DNA of 64,000 nucleotides. Origin: Mantis religiosa. Its lineage: Eukaryota; Arthropoda; Insecta; Mantodea; Mantidae. The stretch is from NCBI GenBank assembly GCA_030765055.1, contig CM060953.1, positions 177,550,772-177,614,771 on the forward strand. Reading direction: 5' to 3'. Every line of letters begins with the position of its first letter. Position 1 is the first letter of the stretch. The translations under genes and the position numbers were made by a program. The notes below the pieces were generated by a model. It saw nothing but the letters and a program-made list of their open reading frames with translations. It made no database searches and was not told the DNA's origin. Below are positions 32,910-44,934 of this stretch, piece after piece.

Positions 32910-34397
32910 AGCTTGCCCCGTATCTCTTAACGGTCACGTGACCTTATCACATCTCATTGGCTGCTGTTGTGGTGCAGACTGTTGTGCGGTAAAAATTAGT
33001 TCGTTAACATGGCGATATGTCTTTATATGTTGGAAGAGAATTGTAAAATTTATATTTTCGTAACTGTTTGAATGAAATATATTACGCAACAGAGTTGATT
33101 TATCTGAAATGCATGTTAATTCTTAAACGAAGTAAAGAGGAGGTTCCTTTGCTCTCAAGCACATGGCACTTTAGCACGTGATTTAGCGGTAGTGATGACG
33201 TTTTTGTTTATATGACTTTTATCACTGACCTTGTTTTGAACTGGATTAGTCATATCGCCATTCGACGGTGTGCTATGCCGAGTGCGAGGGCTAAATTATT
33301 TTATTGGTCGTTTATTGCGCGTGTACTTATTATATGTATAATGGCAGAATCTAGCGCCAATTTTTCGCTGAAGCATCGCAAGGGAAAACCTTTACAAAGC
33401 GGCGAAAAAAGAATTGCGTTGCATGTGTTTAATGCACTCACAGAGAAGAATCCGTCTTTGTCAGTGAGAGAAGTCGAACAGCTGTGCCCTGAACTTACAG
33501 GTGCGTTAGATGTGTAGGAACATCGCGACATGAAATTGAGACGACAGGAGAACTTTCCACCCCCGGGGCGATATTTCTGTGTGGCGAAGACGTTATTTAA
33601 GGACAATCGGATTGTACCGGGATACAAATCGCAAGATATACTTACCTTGACGAGTCTTGGGTGAATGAAGGACACACGGCAAGTATGGCGTAACACGGCT
33701 TTTATAAGACTGAAGGACAAGCATTTTTGCAAGGTATATGTGCTGGTTTAAAAATATCTCAGTGGAAAAGGCCGAAGGCCTTACTTTATAAACTTGTTTC
33801 AGTTTCATTGCTCATTCATTCAGTTTCAATTTGCTCAGTTTCATTATAAACTTCATTATTTTTGCATGCCTTCATATTCTTATTTTTATCTTCCCGGCAG
33901 TTATTATGACGCTTACTGCAGGTTTCAATTAGACGGGAAGGCAGCGCCTATGGCCTATGGCGCGAAAGTGATGACCGCTCAACTACGGCGGTCAACAGCG
34001 CTCTTTAAAAAACTAGTCATGGCAAAAGCCAGATATAAAACTTTCTAAAAACTATACAAGTGTAACAAAACCTATTAAAAATACACGTACATAGAAAACA
34101 TCAATCAAAACCTACTAAAAATTTCGTTCACTAAATCCTAAACTCTAAACTAGACAAGAATCTAAAAACCTTCTCCACGGATCTCCACGCACGGCCTACA
34201 CGTGGGTGGACCTGTTGACCGTCTCCCTCAACCACGAAGAGGAGCCCCCACGAGGGAGACTGTTGGCTCGGGACCCCGGATGCGCCAAACCCATACCTAC
34301 CGAAGTAGGCCCCTGGGGGGTATGGCGCGAAAGCATTAGTCAATTAGGATGAGGGGCAAGGTAGTTGCACGCGGAGATACTGTCAGTGGGGCAAGGC
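32910..34397 (+). mobile_element. IS630/Tc1-like DDE element, copy carrying SINE-F
   Basis: Terminal inverted repeats AGCTTGCCCCG / GCCTTGCCCC next to TA at both ends. Coding remnants: MAESSANFSLKHRKGKPLQS, VFNALTEKNPSLSVREVEQL, and after an internal deletion a YLDESWVNEGHT block, which is the first catalytic Asp motif, then a frameshifted SGKG-type segment. It is the inverted sister of 7843-9157, 25 kb away. The core is missing, so it is non-autonomous. Confidence 0.75.
33969..34320 (-). mobile_element. SINE-F with 13-bp target duplication
   Basis: A 352-base insertion flanked by TATGGCGCGAAAG (33956-33968 and 34321-34333). The 5' end (right edge, inverted) begins CCCCCCAGGGGCCTACTTCG; the 3' end is at 33969. 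The head lacks tRNA boxes. The pre-insertion state is seen at 7910-7922. Confidence 0.93.
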
Positions 34398-35789
34398 TAT
34401 ATGAAACAGATATCAGAGTTCTATGCACTGTACAGTACTGCCATCTTTTTCACAGAGTCCACGTGTATTTTAAAAAATCCACAAGCCCCTATTGGTTCCA
34501 GTCCTGGAAAATAGGTGTGGACGCACCTGGTATAGAGCGGGACTGAGGCCGTTGCCCTCCTTTTCTGCGGGTTCCGGACGATTCAAACCCGTTGAGGGAC
34601 GCTGGATTTTTTGGGATGTAAAATTATTTAGTATGACTTATTTTGTATGGGAAGCAAGCTGGTGGTTTCGTGTCGCTGACCTACGGCTCATGAAAGTACC
34701 TCAAATGTGATAGATACATATGAGCAAAATTAAACGTTGTTTCAGGCCCCGTACACTTAAAAGACTACCCATAAATAAAGCCGCAACTTCAATTTGGAGC
34801 TGATATTTTTGCTGTTGCAAAATAAATCTCGCAGCTTTTGCACTTATCTGAGAAGGCGAACACTAATTCTTCAGAGTTATCTTTCAATCTGATCTTAATG
34901 GCCGTTTACTAACAGACTGGTCCATCAATAGATCTTTCCAGCGTTCGGACAAATGTAGACAGCATCTTTGTTGTGGCAGAGAATGGATTTGGAATGTTTT
35001 TGCACTGTGTTCGCTATTCACGTTCCTTTATAGTAGTACACGAAAGCTCACATTGTTTTCAGGCGGCAGTTAAAAGGTGGTTTCTGTAACAAAGGTGCGC
35101 CGGAGAAAAAGGGGAGACGCAACCTGTAGCGCTGAAATAAAGAAAAAAAAAGAGAACGCTTTCCTGCCATCACAGTCTTCACGACAAATGCATCCTACGA
35201 GTCCATTTGCCTTACCACTCCATCCGTAATGACGTCGATAACCAGGGTTTCTTTCCTTTTCTTGGAGTCTGGAACACTGGGGCATTACTGAAAGGGCCTC
35301 CTTAGCAGTGGTAGATGAAGCGTTACCACCACCAGGTTTTTTGAGGTGATTAATTAACGAGTAGTTCACACCGAACAGTGAATGACAGAGTGACTGAAAT
35401 AATTCTCAGATATATGATGTAATATGGACCCACCGGAAATAGTAGGTAACTTTTTCTAAAGCAGTTGAACATCGTATCAGCTAAGTTACTGGCGTTAATA
35501 TTTCAACATAGGTCAACTCACCACCAAACAGATGAACTGAAAGCAGAATAATGCATTCTTTGACTTTATACCCACAAAACCAGTTATAACTCTCCCTAAA
35601 ACGTACCCACTTGATATCGAGATTACCTGTTTAGAAGCTCCTGAAATAATTTTAAAAAATTGTCGAGGAATAAGTGAGTGATTGTGTGTGAGTGTGTGTG
35701 TTACAACATAATCCCAAACTGAAAAATCGATTGATTTTGATATTAAATTCAGCATTTTCCACGAATACGCTACAAAAGTTCCAACAGTT
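34398..35789. other. Spacer without a recognised gene
   Basis: No unit recognised with confidence. Confidence 0.4.
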
Positions 35790-35985
35790 GAAATGGAGAT
35801 GGGGAGGATAAGTCGCCAGAGTGCACCACCTCCGATGCACGCAAAGAATGACACTGTGGGGCCATAGAATAGATCGTCGAACCCGCAGGGAGACCAAAGA
35901 TGACATGGGCAGATAGCTTCCAAAAGATAGCAGGGACACAAATTAAGAACATATCTACAAGCAGGACACGGGAAGAAGTACTCAG
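35790..35985 (+). pseudogene. LINE C-terminus remnant
   Basis: Plus-strand reading KWRWGG-stop-VARVHHLRC, QRMTLWGHR and, after a frameshift, AGRPKMTWADSFQKIAGTQ. This is the KWRWxGHVAR ... GRPxxxWAD signature of LINE ORF2 C-termini. The long minus-strand open frame here is the shadow of this remnant. Confidence 0.7.
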
Positions 35986-36032
35986 CTGTTATAAACTAAA
36001 AGTGTGTATCATAGCTAAATATGTACAGTCCG

Positions 36033-37188
36033 GTTGATACTGTCCCTGTTAGGCATAAAATTGTCATAATAACCGCGAAAGTCTTATTAAATGCTTAATT
36101 AAGGGCGGATAGATACCACAATATGAATTAAACGAAGTTATAACAAACATAGAGGATAATGATTAAATATACCAGTGCAGATACTAAACAGACAATCCCG
36201 ATATATACCCAACGTGTCAATAGAGCGAGTAAAATGAACACTTTCCCTCACTGGTATGTTCTTTGTGTTTCTAGCCGAAAAAAGGTGGCATTGTTCAAGG
36301 CTAGACCCTCGTCGCCAGCCCATGTTTTGGTCTGCACATGATACGTGACGAGAGAATAGACACTGGGATTTAAGATACACATTTTCAAACATGCTTATGC
36401 ATTAGTTAACTGGACTGTGGGAAGGTGAAATTTGCGTGGAATGCATGCCTCAGACACTAGAAATTGCTAGTAAATTTAAGAGTGGGGATGAAACACAACC
36501 TATAAGGAACAATCAACAGGTCACATGACCCCTAAAGTGTCCAAAATTCGGCGAAAGGAAGGGGAAATTTGTGCAATGGCGACGTTCGATGTTTGTTAGG
36601 AAAAACACTCTGTTTCGGCGAGTGAAGGGGGCAACAAGTACTGAAAGTTTATCAAAGTCCGTGTCCGCGAATGGGCGGAGTAATACACATTAGGTGGTTA
36701 TCGAACACCCTGTGTTAGCGAGTGAGAGACACTGTACACATTACAACATCATTAAGATTTCACCAAACTCCGTTTTTGTTTAATAATCCTCCGGAAATAC
36801 TACGTTATGCGAAGTAATTCACTACCGACGTTCAGGAACAACACGTACACAGATACATATAAGTCGTGTCATGCGCGCAGCAACGGGAAAATCTCAAATC
36901 TCGCGCCTAATGTGCGAATAACATCGTCAACAGTGGCGAGTGGAGAGGACTAATTGTAACAATAAACTTGACATTCAACGGTCGTGGTGTCTTCTATGTG
37001 ATAATACCCACACACTATCAGGACGCAGTGAAACTTAAAAGAGAGAACGCATGCAGATCTACCCTGAGAAAACCCCCGACCTGTTGGAAACCTCCCATCC
37101 GTAGTCCTCGCCCATCACATATCTTATCATATGAGGTGTTGAGTTCCGGGAGGGCTCAACGAGGTACTTAACGGCAAGGACCGCCTCA
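36033..37188 (-). repeat. Repeat H, copy 2 (inverted)
   Basis: Inverted full-length copy of 22075-23223 with scattered substitutions. Confidence 0.75.
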
Positions 37189-37815
37189 CGGTGCACTAAA
37201 ACTTTCCGATATCTGGAATAGCTGTTTAGGTTGATAGGTGAATGGCACCACGCCCTCAGTTCAAATCTTTGTCAGCGATAGGAAGACGTGCGCCTGCCCT
37301 TTGTTTCGCGATGGCGGAGGTGAATGAGAAGCACAGGCATTTAACCTACATTGAAACATATAATGCGTCTCATCGTACTTTGATTATTTTATCAGCGGTT
37401 ATTCAGGACAGGTGTAGATTGCCCATCCTTTTCGAATAATGAACCTTCTCAGGTTTGTGCAGTTTTCTTGGGAAGGGGAATAAGGGATAAGGCAGATTTA
37501 TCTGTTATATTATGTGTATAAACTTGAACTCTACATCTCATCTCATTACAAAATAATTTAAAGCTGTAACATAAGCTCTATCTACACAAAATATACCGAG
37601 CACGCTAAAGCATATTTTCGTCACGTAGACAAACATAAGGGGAAACACAAAGACGACAATACTCTAATAATTAATCCACGAACCCCCATTCCTAATAAAC
37701 CACCCCTTACCCTTCTTCCCGATTCCCGACTTATGACATCAAACCAATGAGCGACGGACACAGCAAGGAGGTAATGTTGCCAATCGTTCAACTATGGTTA
37801 AATTCCTCCTTACCC
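37189..37815. other. Spacer without a recognised gene
   Basis: A 65-codon frame at 37242 has no recognisable motif. Confidence 0.35.
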
Positions 37816-38061
37816 AGGCCATGCCGTGACTCAGTGGTTAGACCGCTTGGCTCTCACCAAGGCGGCCCGCGTTCGATCCCAGGCGACCGCAAAATGAGAT
37901 TTTTGGTGGACAACACGGCGCTGGGGCGGGTTTTCTCCGGGATCTCCGGTTTCCCCCACCATCTCATTCCACCGGTGCTCCATCTTCATTTCATGTATCA
38001 TCAGTGTCATCGCCTGCGATGCCGTATGTAGTAAAAGCGGGAGTTAAACACTACACATTTT
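37816..38061 (+). mobile_element. SINE-B, full length
   Basis: Flanked by a perfect 13-base target duplication TTCCTCCTTACCC (37803-37815 and 38062-38074). Head: TGACTCAGTGGTTAGACC (A box) and GCGTTCGATCCC (B box). Confidence 0.93.
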
Positions 38062-38250
38062 TTCCTCCTTACCCCTCCCCTAGCACTACGCAGCACGGCT
38101 TAGCGCCTTGTTCATCGATCATTGCTTGTGTTATTGGACTTTGATATAAACCAATAAGAGATTATATAGAATAAAAATAAGTATTTCAGAAAGTGGAGTG
38201 CCATTGTTACTAAAATTAGGCAAGTGAGTCAACCTTGTATATACTTTTCT

Positions 38251-38314
38251 CCACTTACAAGTTTTTTATGAAGACTAGTTTCTGGGAACTTCTCCCCTAT
38301 CGTCAGTTCTGCGG
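38251..38314 (-). ncRNA. Hammerhead-ribozyme-like motif, left arm of Penelope-like element
   Basis: On the minus strand, CTGACGA, a G/C hairpin (GGGG...TCCC type), AGAAAC, TA, GTC, flanked by GAA/TTC and an outer CCGC/GTGG helix. It is the inverted twin of 39431-39494. The outer helix differs by one base (G-U instead of A-U), which keeps the pairing. Confidence 0.6.
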
Positions 38315-38403
38315 TTGACTGATGATACATCCGGTGTCTGCATCTGGCTTGGTGTTGTGCTGCCATCTAACGTCCTCTTTCACCATTACTAGCTAATCTG
38401 TTC

Positions 38404-39334
38404 ATGAGTAATTTGGAAACACACATTACTAAAGCCTTTCCACATATTTTCAAATGTTGGCATAGATATGTCGACGATGTGTTTGCGATAGTCCATAGAA
38501 GACTAACCGAGGATGCTATAAAGTTGCTAAACCTACAAGAAAAATCCATAATTTTCACCACTGAAGTAGAGCAGGATGAATGGCTACCTTTTCTAGATTT
38601 GAAAATCATTAGAACACCAACAGGATTACAATTTGGAATATACCGAAAAGCAACACATGTTGACAATTGCATTAAATGTAACCCATTCAACCCAGTACAT
38701 CAATATGCAGTATTCCATAGTTTAGTTCACAGATTAATCAACATTCCGCTAACAAAAACAGAATATGAACAGGAGTACGCTCACATACACCAAGTTGCCG
38801 AACTGAACAACTATAACACAAATTTCATCAAAAAACTGATCTACAGACACAAAAGAAACAAAACCCTAAGGGACATTACTACGTTAAAGAAAACTAGAAA
38901 ACCCAAACACCAGATATGGAAAATTTACATTTCATCCAAAATACTTCAAAAAATTTGAAAAGATATTTAAGAGCTTCAACATAAAATTAGCCCCTCGAAA
39001 CAAACACAACATCCGCAACTTACTAAACCACCCTCTAAAAAATAGCACACCGAAAACTCAATTATCAGGCATTTACCAAATGAGTTGCCAGGATTGTGAC
39101 AAGATATACATTGGTAAGACCAAAAGGAATCTAGGAACAAGAATGAAAGAACACTTCAGAAATATTAAATTCAAACAAATGGACAAGTCGGCCGTATCAC
39201 ATCACTTTTGGTCTGAGAATCACAACATAAAACAAGAAATAGAACTGTTCCAAACAGGCAAAGAAACCTCTGGAACTACAGATTTGGGAAAACATATTTA
39301 TTACGAAAAAACAGGACCTCTTGATGAATTTTGA
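38404..39334 (+). pseudogene. Penelope-type RT / GIY-YIG endonuclease, truncated and frameshifted
   Basis: The first block (38404-38958) begins inside the reverse transcriptase: HRYVDDVFAIV is RT motif C with the catalytic YVDD; FLDLKIIR and GIYRKATHVD follow, as expected in Penelope RTs. A one-base frameshift near 38920 moves coding to another frame (KYFKKFEKIFKSFNIKLAPR), which continues into the endonuclease: GIYQMSCQDCDKIYIGKTKR holds GIY, a CxxC pair and YIG, followed by RMKEHFRNIK and the SHHFWSENHNI stretch. RT fingers and motifs A-B are missing. The family uses this nuclease for target-primed insertion. Inactive. Confidence 0.88.
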
Positions 39335-39430
39335 AATTCCCGCGGTAGATGACGTCATCAAACTTACCAGGACGTTAGATGGCAGCACGACACCAAGCCA
39401 GATGCAGACACCGGATGCATCATCAGTCAA

Positions 39431-39494
39431 CCACAGAACTGACGATAGGGGAGAAGTCCCCAGAAACTAGTCTTCATAAAAAACTTGTAAGTGG
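39431..39494 (+). ncRNA. Hammerhead-ribozyme-like motif, right arm of Penelope-like element
   Basis: Conserved blocks in hammerhead order: CTGACGA (39439-39445), stem II from GGGG/CCCC (39448-39461), GAAA (39463-39466), a minimal stem III with the bases CTAG, and the NUH triplet GTC (39470-39472). Stem I forms from GAA/TTC next to the core and CCAC (39431-39434) with GTGG (39491-39494). Predicted cleavage is after 39472. Penelope-like elements are known to carry minimal hammerheads in their terminal repeats, which fits the location. Stem II has one mismatch, so activity is not assured. Confidence 0.62.
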
Positions 39495-39542
39495 AGAAAA
39501 GTATATACAAGGTTGACTCACTTGCCTAATTTTAGTAACAAT

Positions 39543-40440
39543 AAGAGATTGTCACAGTCAGGACTGGTGTACAACACGAATTGTGAAACGGTTATGCCAA
39601 CATTATATAAAGTAACACACCAAAAGATACCAATAGCATAGGAAAAGTTCCGTGCACCGGATTGTACAACAATGGTATATGTGTAAGTGTGTGAAGTAAT
39701 CAATGACAGTGTTAAGGACACGAAAATACGCACTTACTAGGGAGTAGCAACTGCACAAGGCTCTTGGGAGTTGTGACCTTAATGAGCTTCCCAATCGGTA
39801 AAGCAAGGTATTTACAGTCTTCTCATTTCACTCTGTATTTCGTAATGAAGAATTTGTGAGATATTCCTTGTTATTTGTTTGAATTTTCAAATACTTCTAT
39901 TTTTCTAAATTATAAAGTCATTATTCGTATTTTATATTCTTGACACGCAAAGAATAGAATTTTGAAATCATCAAATGGCGATCAGCTCTGTAAGGCTTTC
40001 ACTGTCGCTTAAACCTACTGTATTTTGTTATTCCAATTGTATCTACAAAAAAAAAAAATCTAAGTAAACAACTCTGCAAATGTTTATCTCAAATAAACTG
40101 AAACCGTTTTAACAAGAATTTAAGAATAGAGAAAGTCAGTTAACGATTCACTTTTGTCTATATTTATGTGCAGATCTGGGGCACCTCTTTCATTTATTTC
40201 AGTTTCATTGCCTTCTAACAATAATGTAGAAATATACTACTGTGTAACAAACGTGCTTCATTCATGCTAGCTAAATAAATAAAATACATCTTAACTTGAG
40301 TACTAGTTCACTTAAGAGATTGTAGTTTTGCCAGCACCTCGTACTTCTCCTGTTCACCTCTGCTGATGATGCAGGTAATACTAGAAAACAATGATTAATT
40401 TAATTTTAAGAATGAACAATAGTAAATGAATGAAGCTTTT
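39543..40440. other. Spacer without a recognised gene
   Basis: About 60 bases at 39858 resemble 1868-1930; otherwise nothing recognised. Confidence 0.4.
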
Positions 40441-40628
40441 TTAAAACTAAGTCCTCCATCGTTAAATCATATATGACAGTGAATAAATTGGATGAAGTGC
40501 TCAAATGAGCCCAGAATTCATAGAACTTAGCATTCATCTTTCAGATTAATGAAAAATTCAAGAAAAAACCTTGATTAGATAGCTCACGCTAACCAAGACT
40601 CGAAACCGGGACTTCTTGAACGTGGAGC
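40441..40628 (-). mobile_element. SINE-A, degenerate
   Basis: Old copy with small deletions; the inverted B-box AAGACTCGAAACCGGGAC is recognisable. Confidence 0.6.
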
Positions 40629-40977
40629 AGGCATTTTCCACTAACTTTCATACTTCACAGTATTTATAACTATGTTTTTCTTACTTGATAATATAACATG
40701 CTGGTTTTGGATGTATGTATTAATGGGTATTTCTGACTGGCTTCTGCAGCCAACGACAAGCCGTGACAGGTAGTAACTGGCACGGATTTGTACCATGCAC
40801 TTTACCTCCACTTCAGCTTCTACACTGAACGACCAGAATGTTGTGAATCTGTGTTTGTTTGAGGTGGCATGGATCATATAACACTGATATAATAAAGTTC
40901 CAAACTTTCATATTGTAGTCGCTTTCTTCATCTTCTTTGGGTTTTTGTTGTTAGGCAAGAATTTCATTATTAATTCA

Positions 40978-41745
40978 TTACAATGGTTTATACCTTGGAA
41001 ACATTTCCATACGTCTTCTAGGCTCCCAATATAACTTTCCACTCGGTTTATTCCTGTAATTTTTGAGTGCAATGCATATCACAAGGTGCTCCCAGTCCAT
41101 GACCACATTCTCACTACACAGCATGCAGTTGGGTGTAGGAAAATCTTCATTCGATGTAGATGCTCTGCCAGATAATGATGTCGCCCTCTCCTCCGGAATG
41201 CGGCCACAGTTTCATTCCGTGGTAGCTCTGGCATTGCTCTTCTGTTTGGGAGTAGATCCATCCACTGTTTTTCATGTACAGTCTGATCTTTCCACTTTGA
41301 ACGATGATTTAATTTTGAGCTTCGCTGAATGGAAAGTTAAGGGTCTTGTCTACCAATTTATGATTTTGGAACCTTTTTTAGCCAAGTAATCTGCTTCTTC
41401 ATTCAACTTTACTCCAATATGGGAGGAGATCCATTGGAGGGCTATGTGACTATGTGGCTATGTTTTAACTTTGCAAGGAGACTCAAAATATCAATTACTT
41501 TTTAAGTTATTGCTTAATTAGTGTTTGCTATTGCTTGAATTGCCGAACTTGAATCACAAAATAAAACTGTTTAAATGAATTTCTTCTTAAACATAATTGA
41601 GAAAGTGCAATATATATTGCCTCTATTTCTTCATCAAAATCTTGTTGAAGTATAAGTGCAATTTTATATAATCGTGGAGTGTACAAAAATGTAAAATAGT
41701 ATTTCTTCCTCTCTTTAGACACTACCCCTGGAGCTGCTTCTACAT
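40978..41745 (-). pseudogene. LINE C-terminus with RNase H remnant
   Basis: Minus-strand fragments: an RNase H start (PRLYKIALILQQDFDEEIEA, where EIEAIYIAL holds the second acidic residue), DS in a degraded third-Asp region, NEEADYLAKKGSK with the last Asp, then RNETVAAFRRRGRHHYLAEH and a CCHC-like end C-x-x-C...DWEHLVIC with KLYWEPRRRM before the stop. Order and motifs match the LINE at 13.8-14.6 kb, so both belong to the RNase H-bearing LINE group. Several frameshifts are present. Confidence 0.65.
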
Positions 41746-42854
41746 TTTGTGGAAAAAGAAGTGGTAAGAAGTTGGAAAGATTCCAATGCTAGGTGTGACA
41801 TAGTTACTTACTTCACTCCAAAACAGAGCGAGATGGCCCCATGGTAATTATGAGGCTAGTATTCAAAACTCTTCAGTTCGATCCCGTTTGCCGCGGATTC
41901 TTACACTGTATTTTTTATGCTTTTTCCCTGATCGGTAAGACAAATACTCTGGTAGTTCCTGATCTTCCATTATTTGCTTCCCCTTATTTCCCAATCACTC
42001 CGTTTTCTTCTCATTTTTGTACTATACTTCCAGGTTTTATAAATATGGCGGGGTTGAATAAATGGCCCTGTTGTGTGCTCAAGTGAAAAAAAACCAGAAG
42101 CACGTCTGAAAAATAAGAAAACTGAATGAGATGTAAATGCGGGAAATGAAACACTGGCAGATGAGACACCTACCAACAAAGAAAATTGACAAAATAACTG
42201 TCAGAGCGGGCGTTGTACAGGAGTCGAACACAGGAGTTCCTGAATGGTGTCTCACACGTAATCGCGCAGCTTCTCGCTGGGTTAGGGTGCGATAGACGTG
42301 CATCTGAGCCCAACTCACTTCAAGAAAAGAAATAAAATTACAGAAAACTTCGTGGCAGCAGGTAAGCCACCGAAGAGAGAGGGAAAAAATAAAAATAAAT
42401 GTCAGGGTGGCCGATTCAACCGTGGATCTCTAAAGTACGAGTCTCGGAAGCTACCGCCTTGCACATCTTATGCGATAGTCTTTCTAACAAGGAACGACTC
42501 ATGGTTACCGTGTAACCTTCAAAACTAGAGTTCTCAGTTCAGTTCCCAGTGAGAGGGTGGAATTTTTTTTTGGCCATGATTATTGCCTATTTATCTTAGA
42601 GAATGGAAATATAAATGAGAATTAATTCCTGAGAATTTACTATAAAGTCCAAAAATAATACAAATATAAAGATTAACACCATTGTAAAAGAATGAACGTC
42701 ACTGCGACCACCAATTGTTTTAAAGCTAAAATTTCGCCGATATGATTTTTGATGTTAATCAAACATTAAAACAAATGAATGATTACATCGATTATGGTGG
42801 TTTTGAATGGGGTTTGTTTAATGTCCACTTCACAACAAAGACGTCGTGACTCAC
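41746..42854. other. Spacer with possible tRNA-like debris
   Basis: Short stretches such as GAGATGGCCCCATGG...GTTCGATCCC (41828-41888) look like an old tRNA-derived repeat, but I cannot delimit it. Confidence 0.3.
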
Positions 42855-43720
42855 TTTAGTAAAGAGCTACTAGGCTTACCATGATCAGCATCTAGGGAAG
42901 TAGCTTTAATAGAATTAGCAAAGACAAGAAGAAATGGAGTAGCACTGGAAAGAATAATAAAATTTTGGTATAGGTGTTTGGCCAAAGAAGAAGGTATGCA
43001 CGAGACAGCAAAAAAGATTAGAGAACTCAAATAGATGGTGGACAGAGATAGGAGGAATTATGAAAGAAACAGAAATGGAAAGATATATGGAGATTAGAGG
43101 AAAAGAATACAAGCGATGTGGGTAAATTGCGGAAAAGAAGATATAGAAAGGCAGGAAGTATAGGGAAGTCTAGAAAATATGAAATCATTACAATTGTACA
43201 AACAAATAAAACGAAATTAGGGACGAATAGCATGTGTAGATTACTGCAATAGGTAAGAGAGAGAAGGGTTACCTTGAATGAACACAGAACAATATTTCTA
43301 AGAGCGATAAGAGGTAGGGAAAAGGGAATTTGTGAATTGTGTGGGGGAAAACAAAATATAGTACACTATGTAACAGAAAGCGAGGAGGTTGCCATGGGGA
43401 GAAAAAAGGTTTGGGAGAAAAAATGGGAGAAACTAGAGAAGTAGATACTAGTTATAAAAATGTTAACGGGCAGGGAGGAAAAGAAGGTAAGAAGTTATTG
43501 CAGAAAGTGAAAGAAAAATGGCCCAGAAATGTAAAGAACATAAGAAAGGAAGGTGAGGGGGAAGAATGGGGCTAATTAACTAACAAGGAGGCATGGAGGT
43601 TAAGAGCTACCTGGCAGAACAGAAGACCAGGGCGTCATGTAAGCCTAGGTAGCAACAAGGTAAAGACAATGTAGCCTAAAGTTGTAAATTGTAAAATTTT
43701 GGAATATGGGATATTCATAG
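42855..43720 (+). pseudogene. LINE C-terminal remnant (family G), copy 2, uninterrupted
   Basis: Aligns with 1-543 plus 1413-1765 without the DDE insertion. It reads SREVALIELAKTRRNGVALE, IKFWYRCLAKEEG, a zinc-knuckle-like CELCGGKQNIVHYV and KKVWEKKWEKLEK, then the 3' UTR. It has several stops. The intact C-x-x-C...H pattern here supports a LINE C-terminal domain. Confidence 0.65.
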
Positions 43721-44744
43721 GACTTTAAATTTAATCCAAGAAATTTGTCATAAAAATAATAATTGCACTAACCCCATACCTACAATTCTCAGATCTATTA
43801 ACAAAATTAGCATTAACATTAATTTCTCCTAGCCATGTAAATTGAACTGCACCTCTTCCGAAAGAAAATTAAATATAGTGTGCATTATTATCTAACATAC
43901 ATCTGTAGAAATTAACCCTACTCACATAATCCGGTAGATGCAATTCCTTAACTAAGGCCATATAATTGTTAATAATTTTATCATTTTAGTGTTATTCCAA
44001 GAAAATGTCTTTTTCCTATGCAAGGTTTCCCAAAGTTTTCTTTTTCTTTTTTGGTTTCACAATAACGTTTCTTTGATGTCATGGAATTTTAACTCCGTAA
44101 GAACATGGTGATTTTACTTTCGGTTTCCCTTTCCCTCACAATATTTACCAGATAAAGGACCGATTGTACAGTGCGATCCATATAAATCTGAACCATTTCA
44201 ATAGGCCATAATTCTCCTTTGAAAGCTCCTAGAATGTAGAATTTTATGCTAATAATCTCAGTGGTTATGGGAGAATTGATGAAGAGGTTGGAATATAGTG
44301 CGCGGCGTCAGCTTCCAGGTTAGCTGGTCCGACTGTAGACACTAAAGTTTTTATGGCATCTTCAAGACAATTGTGGATCAGCTGGATGATATCGAATTGA
44401 GGGAAGGTTACTTCCAGCAATATGTAGCAACGTGTCATACATCTAATGACACCATGGAACTTGTAACCAGTTTCTTTGATAAATATTCGGATAATCTCAA
44501 AAGGTCTGTGCCCACCCCTCCAGATTCCCTGACGTAACCTCAGCGGATGTTTTCTTGTGGGGGGTATCTAAAAACAGAGTGTACAAGAATACGCCATTCG
44601 AACCGAAATAAATAACATTGGCGAGGTTACTCTCTGTAATACTTCAGAGAATATGGTGAGACGAGTGCAAACATGTATAGATGCTGGTGGAGGACACTTC
44701 CAACATTTTCTCTGAGATGTAAATAGTGTAATGTAATGTCCCAA
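43721..44744. other. Spacer without a recognised gene
   Basis: Nothing recognised. Confidence 0.4.
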
Positions 44745-44850
44745 TTGAGGATCCCGGCCATGGCATTAAATTTTTCATGTTGAATCTATCTATAAAATTA
44801 TTACTTTAAGAGTATAATGTAAAGCTCTTTATAAATTAATATTAAATAAA
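44745..44850 (+). repeat. Repeat C, short 3' fragment
   Basis: Contains only the end of the tRNA-like core (CCCGGCCATGGCATT) and the tail. Confidence 0.6.
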
Positions 44851-44934
44851 CTATGTGTATGCAAATTTTTGACTTTGGTTTTCAACCATTTTGAACAGTG
44901 GAGTGGTTCGTCGAGTACTGCATCGGATTATAAC

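Larger units (their letters stand above)
38203..39542 (+). mobile_element. Penelope-like element with inverted terminal repeats
   Basis: A 5'-truncated Penelope-like element whose two 174-base terminal repeats (38203-38376 and 39369-39542) are inverted, with about 95% identity. Between them lie RT palm-to-thumb sequence and a GIY-YIG endonuclease. Both repeats carry a hammerhead-like motif, annotated separately. Confidence 0.85.

Noticed and set aside
35513..35941. 142-codon minus-strand frame with hydrophobic segments as a novel membrane protein
   Set aside because: The plus strand of the same stretch reads a recognisable LINE C-terminus (KWRW...GRPKMTWAD), so the minus frame is its shadow.
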